The position numbers were made by a program, and so were the translations under genes. Below, in pieces: positions 46,860 to 54,004 of a stretch of 64,000 bases of DNA. The stretch's first letter is position 1, and every line of letters starts with the position of its first letter. Under the pieces are notes generated by a model. The model did no database searches. It saw only the letters and a list, made by a program, of their open reading frames with translations, and was not told the origin of the DNA. The stretch is from Burkholderiales bacterium (GTDB lineage: Bacteria > Pseudomonadota > Gammaproteobacteria > Burkholderiales > Burkholderiaceae_C): positions 62,001 through 126,000 of the forward strand of contig JAFKGD010000001.1 in assembly GCA_017307855.1 (NCBI GenBank), given 5' to 3'.

Positions 46860-46888
46860 TTGCATACGTTTGCGCGCGAACGTATCAT
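46860..46888 (+). promoter_or_regulatory. Early promoter with embedded palindromic operator
   Basis: A -35 box TTGCAT (46860-46865) and a -10 box TATCAT (46883-46888) are separated by exactly 17 bp. A near-perfect 22-bp palindrome (46864-46885; arms ATACGTT and AACGTAT) fills the spacer, so a bound repressor would block RNA polymerase. The early operon starts about 105 bp downstream. Confidence 0.75.
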
Positions 46889-46894
46889 CGCGGC

Positions 46895-46954
46895 GCCACC
46901 GGGTTTGTCGCCTAGCTAGCGACGGGTACTGCTCACCACCTCCTGCCCGGTGGC
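46895..46954 (+). promoter_or_regulatory. Structured leader RNA of the early operon
   Basis: The outer arms GCCACCGGG (46895-46903) and CCCGGTGGC (46946-46954) are perfectly complementary. An inner hairpin GTCGC-N7-GCGAC (46907-46923) contains CTAGCTAG. The leader could act as attenuator or stability element before the gene at 46994. Function is inferred only from the fold. Confidence 0.45.
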
Positions 46955-46993
46955 CCCCTCGGGGCGAGCGGTACCGGCAGCAAGGAGAAGAGA

Positions 46994-47368
46994 ATGCATC
47001 GTGATAGCATGTCCACAGGGTCGAGCGGAGCCGCTGCACAGGAACAACTGTGGCAACCTTCGTCCGACATCGATTCAGCCTCTCCCGCCGCGCGCCCTCC
47101 GGTCTACCTGCACCGAGCCATAGGCGCCGACACCTCCCTCAAGCCCCTTCCTGCCCTGCACGGCGCCTACCTGGACGTCCGCTGCCGCGCCCTCAACCTG
47201 GTGTGCCTGGTCAGGGGCCACGACTACCGCTTCGTCTGCTGGAATTCGTGGAGCCTGTACTTCTGCGCGCGCTGCACCCGCGAGTACACCGACCGCACGT
47301 TCGCCGACATCCCGTCGGCCCCGTGCGACGACTACAGCTGGGGCGACAGCGAGTGGGGCCTGCAATGA
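46994..47368 (+). CDS. Prophage early protein with CxxC pair, unknown function
   Basis: The 124-residue protein is the first of the early operon, with an AAGGAG Shine-Dalgarno. The N-terminal 40 residues are Ser/Ala-rich and probably disordered. The rest contains CRALNLVCLVRGHDYRFVCWNSWS and CARCTREYTDRTF; six cysteines with a CxxC pair suggest a zinc site. I recognise no family. Its early position suggests a role in replication or host takeover. It overlaps the next gene by ATGA. Confidence 0.75.
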   Translation: MHRDSMSTGSSGAAAQEQLWQPSSDIDSASPAARPPVYLHRAIGADTSLKPLPALHGAYLDVRCRALNLVCLVRGHDYRFVCWNSWSLYFCARCTREYTDRTFADIPSAPCDDYSWGDSEWGLQ

Positions 47369-47658
47369 AATCCACGATCAAGCTGGGCGGCCTGCGCTCC
47401 ATCGTCATCGAGCCGGCAGGGCAGGTGCCCGAGGCGCTGGTGTCCGTGCTGATGGGCAGCGTGCCCATGGCCACCGGCTCGATCAACCGCGACCAGCTGG
47501 GCGCGATCATCTTCGCGCTGGAGCAGGTGGCCGAGGTGCTCGACCAGCGCGCCGCGCCGCGCAGCTGGCCACCGCAGGAGCCCGCCGACGACGCGTGGCC
47601 CCCGCTGCCGCCTGTTGACGGCACCGACGACGACAGCCTGCGCGCACGCAGCGCGTAA
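47365..47658 (+). CDS. Prophage early protein, 97 aa, unknown
   Basis: A small acidic protein starting at the ATGA overlap with the upstream gene. It has a beta-rich first half (STIKLGGLRSIVIEPAGQVPEALVSVLMGS), a helix (INRDQLGAIIFALEQVAEVL) and a Pro/Asp-rich tail. No known domain. It may work with the cysteine-rich protein because their genes are translationally coupled. Confidence 0.7.
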   Translation: MKSTIKLGGLRSIVIEPAGQVPEALVSVLMGSVPMATGSINRDQLGAIIFALEQVAEVLDQRAAPRSWPPQEPADDAWPPLPPVDGTDDDSLRARSA

Positions 47659-47700
47659 CCGTGGCCGCGCCCCATAATCGGCTCCATCTGAGGAGAGCCG

Positions 47701-47988
47701 ATGCGACGTTACCAGCTGCGACACCACACGCCCCACCTCGTGGGAGGGGCTGTGCCGATCGATCGAGGCGCGCTTGCTCTCGTGGCTGCAGAACAGAACT
47801 TCGTTGCCATGCTCACCTGGATCAACCTGGTGTCGTTGGCCTCCGAAAGCAGGTACGGACCCTTCACTGCGGCGGATATTCATGCAGCATTGCCGGCGGA
47901 CATGGCCACGCCGCCACCAGTCGAAGCGATCAACGCAGCCCTTACCGTCTTGCATCGTCTCGATCTCGTGCTGATCGTTCCCAACTGA
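47701..47988 (+). CDS. Prophage early protein, 95 aa, unknown
   Basis: A small protein with a good Shine-Dalgarno (GGAGAG). A helical segment NFVAMLTWINLVSLASE is followed by YGPFTAADIHAALPADM and HRLDLVLIVPN, which could be a small winged-helix fold. No family is recognised. Confidence 0.65.
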   Translation: MRRYQLRHHTPHLVGGAVPIDRGALALVAAEQNFVAMLTWINLVSLASESRYGPFTAADIHAALPADMATPPPVEAINAALTVLHRLDLVLIVPN

Positions 47989-48013
47989 TCGCCGCAGTCG
48001 CGGCCGCGAGGCC

Positions 48014-48451
48014 GTGACGGACCTCAAGACGCGACGCCTCTACGGGCCCGCCGCTGGCGCCTCTGGCGGTCCGGCACCGTATCCCGCGCGCATCAAGGCG
48101 CCGCGCTTCGTGCGCTTCGAAGAGGCAGAGTTGGCGGCCCTGTTCGAGCGCCTGTGCTACCCCCTCGCAACGCACGTCTTCGGCCTGCTGGTGCTGCACA
48201 CGACGTTCACCGAGGGCGAGTTCCTAGGCAGCTATGCCCGCCTCATCGAGCTATGCACGCCCCCGCGTCCCGAGCGCGGCCGGCGCGTCGCCGGGCCGAC
48301 CATGAAACAGATCCGCAACGCCATCGATGCCCTCATCGCCGAGGGGATCGTGTGGCGCGCCGACACCAACAAGGCGCAAGGCCAGCTCCGGTTACGGGTA
48401 GTGGCGCGCGTCATCAAAGCCACGTCCGTACGGAAAGAGGGCAGGAATTAG
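48014..48451 (+). CDS. Prophage winged-helix protein, possible replication initiator or regulator
   Basis: The 145-residue basic protein contains FVRFEEAELAALFERLCYPLATHVFGLLVLH and a winged-helix-like segment MKQIRNAIDALIAEGIVWRA followed by a beta wing (GQLRLRVVARV). This layout is seen in wHTH domains of phage and plasmid replication initiators. It is the last early gene, ends 12 bp before a strong terminator and lies next to the origin-like region. This is inference; no catalytic motif is visible. Confidence 0.65.
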   Translation: MTDLKTRRLYGPAAGASGGPAPYPARIKAPRFVRFEEAELAALFERLCYPLATHVFGLLVLHTTFTEGEFLGSYARLIELCTPPRPERGRRVAGPTMKQIRNAIDALIAEGIVWRADTNKAQGQLRLRVVARVIKATSVRKEGRN

Positions 48452-48462
48452 GGCAGACCCAC

Positions 48463-48505
48463 AAAGCCCCGGAGGCCGCGTCAATGCTGGCTCCCGGGGC
48501 TTTTT
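48463..48505 (+). terminator. Rho-independent terminator of the early operon
   Basis: AAAGCCCCGG (48463-48472) pairs perfectly with CCGGGGCTTT (48494-48503) across a 21-nt loop and is followed by further T residues. It separates early from late genes. Confidence 0.85.
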
Positions 48506-48899
48506 GCCGTACGTATGGGGCAAGTTAAAGGGCAGGGTTTTCAGAGAACGGTCATTTACATACCTGGAGCGCGAAAGGCGCGCGCGAGGGTTGCACACCG
48601 GGTTATCAACAGCCCCCGCAAGCGGGGGTGAGCAGGCCCCCGGTGGCGCGCCGACTTCGGCGCGCGGCGGCGCCCGCGCCCATGCGCCGGCAGGCGCGCC
48701 GCGCATCGATCCCCGAAGACCGCTTTCCAGTAGCCAGGGGGCACGCCCGCGCCGTACGCGGCAGGCGCGCCAGATCGAGCAGGAAGGCCCCGAACGGGCC
48801 GGATGAAGGGGTAGGGCAGGGCAGCGTCGGATCGGGCCTACAAACGGGCATAATTCGTTACAGGTTGAGCAGGCCCGTCGCGTTCCCACTGGAGCGCCC
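48506..48899. other. 394-bp gene-free region, candidate origin and late promoter
   Basis: The region holds a DnaA-box-like TTATCAACA (48603-48611), one mismatch from TTATCCACA. A hairpin with CCCCCGC and GCGGGGG arms (48613-48628) and a perfect 9-bp inverted repeat (48646-48665; GCGCGCCGA/TCGGCGCGC) follow. Three GGCGCGCC palindromes occur at 48645, 48693 and 48764. A CATAAT at 48849-48854 may be the late -10 box, with a poor -35. No ORF has coding character on either strand. Confidence 0.5.
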
Positions 48900-49268
48900 A
48901 TGAAATCCGCCCTTCTCCTGACCGCCATCGCCGGTCTGCTGTCCGCACTGGCCGAGGCCGCGCCCGAGATGCGCGACCGCCTGGCTGAACCCACCCTCCA
49001 GAAGCTCAACGCCGCCAAGGCCGACGTCGATACGGCCGCGACCGAGTTCGCCGTGGCCGATGCGCAGGGCGCCCTGGACGAGTCGATGCTGCCCCCGTTC
49101 GTGCTGGACCTGCTGGCCGAGGCCCGTACGGCTTTCGCGGCCCGTGACGCCCGGGACACGCAGGCCATCGAGCTGGCGACCCGCAGCGCGTCGGCGCTGG
49201 AGACCATCGCCGATCTGCTGGCCGCGCACCTGCCGGCCACCACCACCGACGAACCGGCCGCCGGCTGA
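48900..49268 (+). CDS. Prophage late protein with N-terminal hydrophobic segment, 122 aa
   Basis: The first late gene, with a GGAG site. It has a hydrophobic N-terminus (ALLLTAIAGLLSALAEA) that may be a signal or anchor, and an alanine-rich helical body (LQKLNAAKADVDTAATEFAV). No known domain. It could be an exported or virion membrane protein. Two nucleotides separate it from the next gene. Confidence 0.7.
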   Translation: MKSALLLTAIAGLLSALAEAAPEMRDRLAEPTLQKLNAAKADVDTAATEFAVADAQGALDESMLPPFVLDLLAEARTAFAARDARDTQAIELATRSASALETIADLLAAHLPATTTDEPAAG

Positions 49269-49270
49269 CC

Positions 49271-49552
49271 ATGGCCGCCGAGGAAATCGGCGCTGCGAAG
49301 TGCCCGCTGTGCGGCGGGCGCGCGCGTGTGTCGCTCGCCAAGTCGCAGCTCACCGTCATGACGATGAACTGCTGCAAGGCGCAGCTGTTCGCGCGCGGCA
49401 GCGAGTCCGACCTGCACATCCGCGCGTTGCTGCTGCCCAAGGACGCGCCGGCACCGACGGCAGTGGCCACTGAGCCGCCGGCCGCACCCCCGATCACCGA
49501 TCCCATCCCGATGCCACGCCGCAGCTGGCTGGCCTCGCTTCTGGACGACTGA
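49271..49552 (+). CDS. Prophage late zinc-ribbon-like protein, 93 aa
   Basis: The protein begins with a CPLCGGRARVS motif followed after about 20 residues by NCCKAQLF, a likely zinc ribbon. The second half is Pro/Ala-rich with a final RRSWLASLLDD. No family can be named. It may bind DNA or be a virion component. Confidence 0.7.
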   Translation: MAAEEIGAAKCPLCGGRARVSLAKSQLTVMTMNCCKAQLFARGSESDLHIRALLLPKDAPAPTAVATEPPAAPPITDPIPMPRRSWLASLLDD

Positions 49553-49553
49553 T

Positions 49554-50003
49554 ATGGCCGACAACAACACGCCCGACAGCGGGCACGTCGAGAGCCTGGA
49601 CGAACTCGCCAACCAGGCGCGCACCATCGACATGCCGGCAGCTGCTCCCGCCGTACAGGCGGCACAGGCAGCAGCTGCGCAGGCCGCGCACGCGACGATG
49701 GAACAGGACTGGGTGGACACCTTCAAGATGCTGCGCGGCATGGGCATGGTCGCCCTGCAGCGCGTGCGCGGCATCCCGCCCGAGACCGTGAAAGAGATCT
49801 GGAGCGACGCCGCCCTGGAGCAGATCGCCGCCCCGGCTGCGGAGATCTGTCGCCGCCACGGGCTGAGCATCGGCGACATGATGGACCGGTGGGGCCCGTA
49901 CATCGGCCTGACCATGGCGCTCGGCGTGCCGGGCTTCGCCACGTACGAGCTGCTCCACGCGCCCGCCGCGCCCAAGGCCGATGGACAACAGCAACCGTCC
50001 TGA
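49554..50003 (+). CDS. Prophage late protein, 149 aa, unknown
   Basis: Residues 30-60 are Ala/Gln-rich, followed by a helical domain (WVDTFKMLRGMGMVALQRVRGIPPETVKEIWSDAALEQ) and a hydrophobic segment near the C-terminus (YIGLTMALGVPGFATYELL). It may be a membrane-associated virion protein. Its end overlaps the packaging ATPase start by 23 bp. Confidence 0.7.
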   Translation: MADNNTPDSGHVESLDELANQARTIDMPAAAPAVQAAQAAAAQAAHATMEQDWVDTFKMLRGMGMVALQRVRGIPPETVKEIWSDAALEQIAAPAAEICRRHGLSIGDMMDRWGPYIGLTMALGVPGFATYELLHAPAAPKADGQQQPS

Positions 50004-50628
50004 CGTCCGGGCCTACATCGGCTCGACAGGCAGCGGCAAGGGCGTGAGCATCCGCGACCACCTCAAGGCCGTGAAGGCCAAGCGGCTGCTGGTGTGGGAC
50101 CCGCTGGACGAGTACGGCGCGTTCTGCAAGCTGAAGACGCGCGACCTGGCCGCCGTGGCGCAGGCGATGAAGGCGCCCGCGTTCACGATCTCGTACTTCC
50201 CCGGCCCCAACGCGAAGCTGTACGAGGAGCGCTTCGACATGTTCTGCCGCCTGGCCTTCGCGGCTGGCGACCTGCACATGCTGGTCGAGGAGCTGTCGAA
50301 CGTCACCAGCCCGAGCTACGCGCCGGCCAGCTGGCAGCGCTGCACCACGCAGGGCCGCCACCGGCGGCTGCGCATCATCGCCGCGAGCCAGCGCCCCGCG
50401 CAGGTCGACAAAGATTTCTTCGGCAACTGCACCTACATCCGGTGCTTCGCGCTGCGCTACCCGGCCGACCGCAAGGCCATGGCCGGCGGCATGAATGTCC
50501 CGCTGGCCCAGCTCGATGAGCTGCGAACCATCGAGGGCGACACGCACGTCGAAATCAACTGGCTGGAAGCCGACTTTCGTAGCGGCAAAACCACGCCTGG
50601 CACCAAGAAATTGCCGGTGAAGCGATGA
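49981..50628 (+). CDS. Genome-packaging ATPase, FtsK/HerA (PM2 P9/A32-like) family
   Basis: The 215-residue ATPase has the P-loop GSTGSGKG at residues 14-21 (Gly instead of Ser/Thr after Lys), a Walker B LHMLVEE and the sensor region HRRLRIIAASQRPAQVDKDFF with the conserved Gln. This set is typical of the small packaging ATPases of double-jelly-roll phages. Filamentous-phage Zot proteins share part of the fold, but the capsid gene nearby argues for packaging. It pumps or secures DNA into the membrane-containing capsid. Confidence 0.88.
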   Translation: MDNSNRPDVRAYIGSTGSGKGVSIRDHLKAVKAKRLLVWDPLDEYGAFCKLKTRDLAAVAQAMKAPAFTISYFPGPNAKLYEERFDMFCRLAFAAGDLHMLVEELSNVTSPSYAPASWQRCTTQGRHRRLRIIAASQRPAQVDKDFFGNCTYIRCFALRYPADRKAMAGGMNVPLAQLDELRTIEGDTHVEINWLEADFRSGKTTPGTKKLPVKR

Positions 50629-50648
50629 GCCTACGTAGGGCCTACGTA
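50629..50648. repeat. Tandem CCTACGTA palindromic elements
   Basis: CCTACGTAGG at 50630-50639 is a perfect palindrome and CCTACGTA recurs at 50641-50648, directly after the ATPase stop. A regulatory or processing role before the capsid genes is possible but unproven. Confidence 0.4.
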
Positions 50649-50731
50649 ACGGGCTTCGGGCCTATGCATGTACGGCGCGGTGGGCTTCACTGGCGGCGTT
50701 TCTCCTCCAACCATCTCCGAAAGGAAACGCC

Positions 50732-50869
50732 ATGTCCGCTGTTGCTGCCAACCCCGTGAAGACCATCCAGAAGTACGTCGTGCTCACCGCCGCCGTGCTC
50801 GGCACGATCTACGTCGCCCGCCGCGTGCCGGTGGTGAAAGACCTGGTCGCCAAGGCTCTGGCCGGCTGA
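50732..50869 (+). CDS. Prophage small membrane protein, 45 aa
   Basis: The ORF has a strong Shine-Dalgarno (AAAGGAAA). The product has one hydrophobic helix (YVVLTAAVLGTIYVA) flanked by basic residues and a C-terminal amphipathic VVKDLVAKALAG. Small one-helix proteins of this kind are abundant in the internal membrane of PM2-like virions. It lies directly before the capsid gene. Confidence 0.75.
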   Translation: MSAVAANPVKTIQKYVVLTAAVLGTIYVARRVPVVKDLVAKALAG

Positions 50870-50910
50870 TCCGCGCCCCTCCACCTTCCCGCAACTTCCG
50901 AGGAAATCAC

Positions 50911-51759
50911 ATGTTCAATCAACGCCTGCCCGACTTCCAGCCGGTTGTTGCGGGCAACACGGCCACCGTCAAGGTGCCGCGCTACGCGCTCACGCTCAAC
51001 CGGGTGCTGCTGCGCCTCGGCGGCACCACCTTCACCAAGGCCCACATCACCAAGATCGAGGTCAAGATCGGCTCGCGCCCTGTGTGGGTCTGCGACGCCG
51101 TGGGCGCGCTCGCGGGCGGCACGATCCTGGACATGGTGAACAAGTACAAGGGCATCTTCGACCAGGCCACCAACCTCACGATCGATCTGACCGAGCGCGA
51201 CTTCATGACGATTGCCGCGCGCGAAGTCGGCGGCATCGACATGAGCAAGCTGAGCGACGATATCTACATCAACATCACCATCGGCGCGGCCACCGCCCCG
51301 ACGATGTACGGCACGATGTTCCTCACGCCGCCCCAAGGCCGCGACATCGAGGAATCGCAGCTCATCCAGAAGCTGGTGCCGGTCAACTACAGCTACGCCA
51401 CCGGCGGCCGCTTCACCATCCCCTTCGAGCCCAAGGGCGCCCTGATCAAGCGGATGTATGCCACCTTCACGGGCACCAACGGCACGGCCACCACCGAGCA
51501 GAACATCGCGAAGATCGAGGTGAAGAAGAACGGCTACATCCTGCACGAGCTGGTGTCCACCGACAACAAGTTCACCCAGCAGGAATACCGCAAGGTGCCG
51601 CAGTCGGGCATGCACGTCGTGGACTTCTGCTTCGACAACAACCTGTCGGGTGCGGTGGTGACGGCCGACGCGGCCTCGCTGGAATTCGCGCTGACGCTGA
51701 CGGCCGCCGATTCGGGCGTGGTGCTGTTCGAGGTGCTGGACGCGCCCTACAACCTGTAA
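50911..51759 (+). CDS. Major capsid protein, double jelly-roll (PM2 P2-like)
   Basis: The 282-residue protein is close in length to PM2 P2 (269). Its start (FQPVVAGNTATVKVP, then LNRVLLRLGG and KIEVKIGSRPVWV) aligns by eye with the N-terminal strands of P2, including the AGN-x4-K-[VL]-P pattern. A second beta-rich half starts near GRFTIPFEPKGALIKRMYATF, which gives two jelly-roll units. It would form trimeric capsomers over an internal membrane. It has a GAGGAAAT ribosome site and is the key evidence for the nature of the prophage. Confidence 0.9.
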   Translation: MFNQRLPDFQPVVAGNTATVKVPRYALTLNRVLLRLGGTTFTKAHITKIEVKIGSRPVWVCDAVGALAGGTILDMVNKYKGIFDQATNLTIDLTERDFMTIAAREVGGIDMSKLSDDIYINITIGAATAPTMYGTMFLTPPQGRDIEESQLIQKLVPVNYSYATGGRFTIPFEPKGALIKRMYATFTGTNGTATTEQNIAKIEVKKNGYILHELVSTDNKFTQQEYRKVPQSGMHVVDFCFDNNLSGAVVTADAASLEFALTLTAADSGVVLFEVLDAPYNL

Positions 51760-51786
51760 GCCCTCGGGCTTGGGAAAGGGGCACGC

Positions 51787-52134
51787 ATGTCCACCTACAC
51801 CTTCGACGACGGCTCGACGATCACCATGGCCGACAACGGCTCGGTGTCGTCCACGCCGGCGCCCACGGGCTATCTGGCGTCGGACTACTGGCAGAACTTC
51901 CAGCCGTCCAACGTCAGCAGCGGCGCGTCCAGCTGGATGGACGTGCTCAAGTTCGGCATCGGCCGCGTCGCGGACTACAAGACCGCCTCCATGGCCGCGC
52001 AGAACACGCCGGCCACCTACGTGCCCATCGCCGTGCCTCAGCAAGGCGTCGGCATCAGCGGCAACACCATACTCCTGCTGGGCGGTGCCGCGCTGATCTT
52101 CGTGCTCATGTCGAGCATGGGCAAGAAGGGCTGA
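51787..52134 (+). CDS. Prophage virion membrane protein, 115 aa
   Basis: The protein has a beta-like N-terminal half (STYTFDDGSTITMADNGSVSS) and a C-terminal transmembrane helix (NTILLLGGAALIFVLM) with a basic end. This layout fits capsid-membrane linker proteins of membrane phages. It follows the capsid gene by 27 bp. No named family. Confidence 0.75.
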   Translation: MSTYTFDDGSTITMADNGSVSSTPAPTGYLASDYWQNFQPSNVSSGASSWMDVLKFGIGRVADYKTASMAAQNTPATYVPIAVPQQGVGISGNTILLLGGAALIFVLMSSMGKKG

Positions 52135-52136
52135 CC

Positions 52137-52469
52137 GTGGCCGATCCGATCAGCTGGATCAACGCCGGCAGCAGCCTGCTGAACGCCCTCAACGGCGGCG
52201 GCGCTGCGCCGGCGGGCCCGGCTATCTCGGGCGCACCCACGATGCTCAACAACGACCTCGATTTCTCGGGGTTCACAGTGGCGACCGGGCAGGGCAAGGC
52301 CGACGGCGCCAAGATCAACAAGACCAGCAGCGACAGCCTCTCGCAGCCTGGCACCAATGCCGGTGCCAGCGCGAGCGGCGGGCTGCTGTCCAACATCTCG
52401 CCCGGCCTGGTGCTGGGCCTCGCTGCGGCGGCGGGCCTGCTGTGGAATCAGTTCAATGGCGAGTCGTGA
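52137..52469 (+). CDS. Prophage virion membrane protein, 110 aa (GTG start)
   Basis: The GTG at 52137 follows the previous stop by two bases with AAGGG upstream. The product is Gly/Ser/Asn-rich and ends in a hydrophobic helix (SPGLVLGLAAAAGLLWNQF). It is probably structural. Its stop overlaps the next GTG start (GTGA). Confidence 0.72.
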   Translation: MADPISWINAGSSLLNALNGGGAAPAGPAISGAPTMLNNDLDFSGFTVATGQGKADGAKINKTSSDSLSQPGTNAGASASGGLLSNISPGLVLGLAAAAGLLWNQFNGES

Positions 52470-52861
52470 ACATCACGCGCCGCGAGGCGCGCGCGCAGCT
52501 CGGGGCGCAGTCGTTCTCGCTGGTCGATGCGCAGGGCGCCATGGCGTCGCTCGACGCGTGCCTGCTGTCGGCCAAGTGCTTCCGGCTGGAGTCAGCGGCG
52601 GGCGACATCGTGTTCGCGCTGGAGTTCTCGCAGGGCGAAGCCTGGGTGACGGTGGCCGCTGGGCCGACCGCGTGCCCCATGTCGCCAGCGCTCGACGCGG
52701 CTCTGGTCGCGCTCGCGCGCATGCACTCCTGCACGTCACTGGGCTTCCAGACCGCCAGGCGCGGCCTGGTGCGCGTCGCTGGCCGGCTCGGCTGGCGCAT
52801 CACGTGCCCGCTGCCCAACGGCTGGCAGATGGAAAGGGCGGTCGATGAACCTGCTACGTGA
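52466..52861 (+). CDS. Prophage late protein, 131 aa, possibly GNAT-like
   Basis: The protein starts at GTG in a GTGA overlap. Residues about 60-125 (GEAWVTVAAG ... LVALARMHSCTSLGFQTARRGLVRVAGRLGWRI) recall the end of a GNAT acyltransferase fold, but no acyl-CoA loop is clear. No membrane segment. A maturation or structural role is possible. Confidence in function is low. Confidence 0.68.
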   Translation: MNITRREARAQLGAQSFSLVDAQGAMASLDACLLSAKCFRLESAAGDIVFALEFSQGEAWVTVAAGPTACPMSPALDAALVALARMHSCTSLGFQTARRGLVRVAGRLGWRITCPLPNGWQMERAVDEPAT

Positions 52862-53273
52862 AAAACAACGCCTGCTGCCGCTGTCGGGCCCGTGCCTGGG
52901 CTCGAAGTCGAGCACCGCGAGCACCACCAGCTCTTCGAGCGTGGTCAATGCCAGCGATGAGCGCGTGGTGGCCGACAACGGCGCCGTCGTGATCGGCGAT
53001 GGCGGATCTGCGCAGTTCTCGGTCACCGACCTGGACAGCGTGCAGAAGGCCGCCGAGGTGGCGCAGGCCGCCGTGCTGGGCGCCACGCAGCTGGCGACCG
53101 AGGCCAGCGCCAACGTGGGCAAGGCCTTCACCCAGCTCAAGGACGCCTACGCCGAGGCCAATCAGAACGCGCAGTCGGTCGCCAGCGGCAACAAGACCAT
53201 CGCGGTGGTGGGCCTCATCGGCATCGCTGTATTCGCGCTGCCGTACCTGCAACAGATGGGACGCAAACGATGA
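52845..53273 (+). CDS. Prophage virion protein with C-terminal anchor, 142 aa
   Basis: After a short basic start the protein is Ser/Thr-rich (SSTASTTSSSSVV), then beta and helical regions (AAEVAQAAVLGATQLATEASANVG), and ends with a membrane helix (TIAVVGLIGIAVFALPYL) and basic GRKR. It overlaps the upstream gene by 17 bp and the downstream gene by ATGA. Probably a membrane-anchored structural protein. Confidence 0.73.
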   Translation: MNLLREKQRLLPLSGPCLGSKSSTASTTSSSSVVNASDERVVADNGAVVIGDGGSAQFSVTDLDSVQKAAEVAQAAVLGATQLATEASANVGKAFTQLKDAYAEANQNAQSVASGNKTIAVVGLIGIAVFALPYLQQMGRKR

Positions 53274-54004
53274 ACAGCCATCGATTCAACATCGCCGCCG
53301 CCGGCGGCTCGGCCACCTTCGACAACCTGGTGCAGTTCATCCGGTACGAAGAGGGCAGCGCCGCCGGCAACGTCACGCCATGGGTGCGACTCAAGACGGT
53401 GTCCGGCAACTCCATCGATTTCCTCATGAAGCCGGGGCGCTGGACGCGCCTGCCCGAGCCCGTGCGTGGCCTGGTCATCATCAACGCCAGCGGCGCGCCT
53501 GACCTGGTCGCGGACATGTCGCTGGGCTTCGGTATGGCTGGCGACGACGCCCAGCTGGGCACGTTCGACCTGTCGAGCACCACGCTGGCTGCACTGGAGT
53601 CCACTGACCTCAACGACGCGACGCAGAACGTGCTGCGTCAGCCGCTGCTCGCCGGTGCCAACTGGAACAGCGGCGCGACGATGGCGGCAAACACGCCGCT
53701 CACCATCTTTGCCGCAGCGGCGAACACCAACGGCGCCATCGTTTGGACAGCCGAGGCGCAGGATTACGCCGCGTCCGCTCTGGTGCAGTCGTTTGTGGCA
53801 AAGGCTACCGCGCCGACTGGCGTGCTGGACGGCGAGGTGGTCGAGCTCTCGCACCTGTCGGGCATCAGCAGCACCAGCTTCCTGAGTGCCTGCCGTCTGG
53901 GTCAGCCCCAGCGCATCGCGCCGGGTGTTGGGCTGCATTTCATCTCCAGCGTGGCCGGAAGCGCAGGGCAGGCGCGCTCCTGCCGCTACACCCTCCTGCC
54001 ATGA
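53270..54004 (+). CDS. Candidate vertex/spike or minor capsid protein, 244 aa
   Basis: The second-largest late product is soluble and beta-rich (FNIAAAGGSATFDNLVQFIRYEE ... VRGLVIINASGAPDLVADMSLGFGM). In PM2 the receptor-binding spike P1 is a separate soluble beta protein, so this is the best spike candidate. There is no sequence motif to prove it. ATGA overlaps link it to both neighbours. Confidence 0.7.
   Translation: MNSHRFNIAAAGGSATFDNLVQFIRYEEGSAAGNVTPWVRLKTVSGNSIDFLMKPGRWTRLPEPVRGLVIINASGAPDLVADMSLGFGMAGDDAQLGTFDLSSTTLAALESTDLNDATQNVLRQPLLAGANWNSGATMAANTPLTIFAAAANTNGAIVWTAEAQDYAASALVQSFVAKATAPTGVLDGEVVELSHLSGISSTSFLSACRLGQPQRIAPGVGLHFISSVAGSAGQARSCRYTLLP

Noticed and set aside
48392-49975. 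A 527-codon minus-strand ORF across the prophage origin and late genes
   Set aside because: It is antisense to three well-formed late genes with ribosome sites, and its product is low-complexity Ser/Ala/Arg without a domain.
49981-50628. Reading the element as a filamentous (Zot-encoding) prophage because of a Zot-like ATPase, filamentous-type repressor and dif-like sites
   Set aside because: There is no filamentous coat, pIII or Rep gene. The 282-residue capsid protein, lysin and holin fit a lytic membrane phage.
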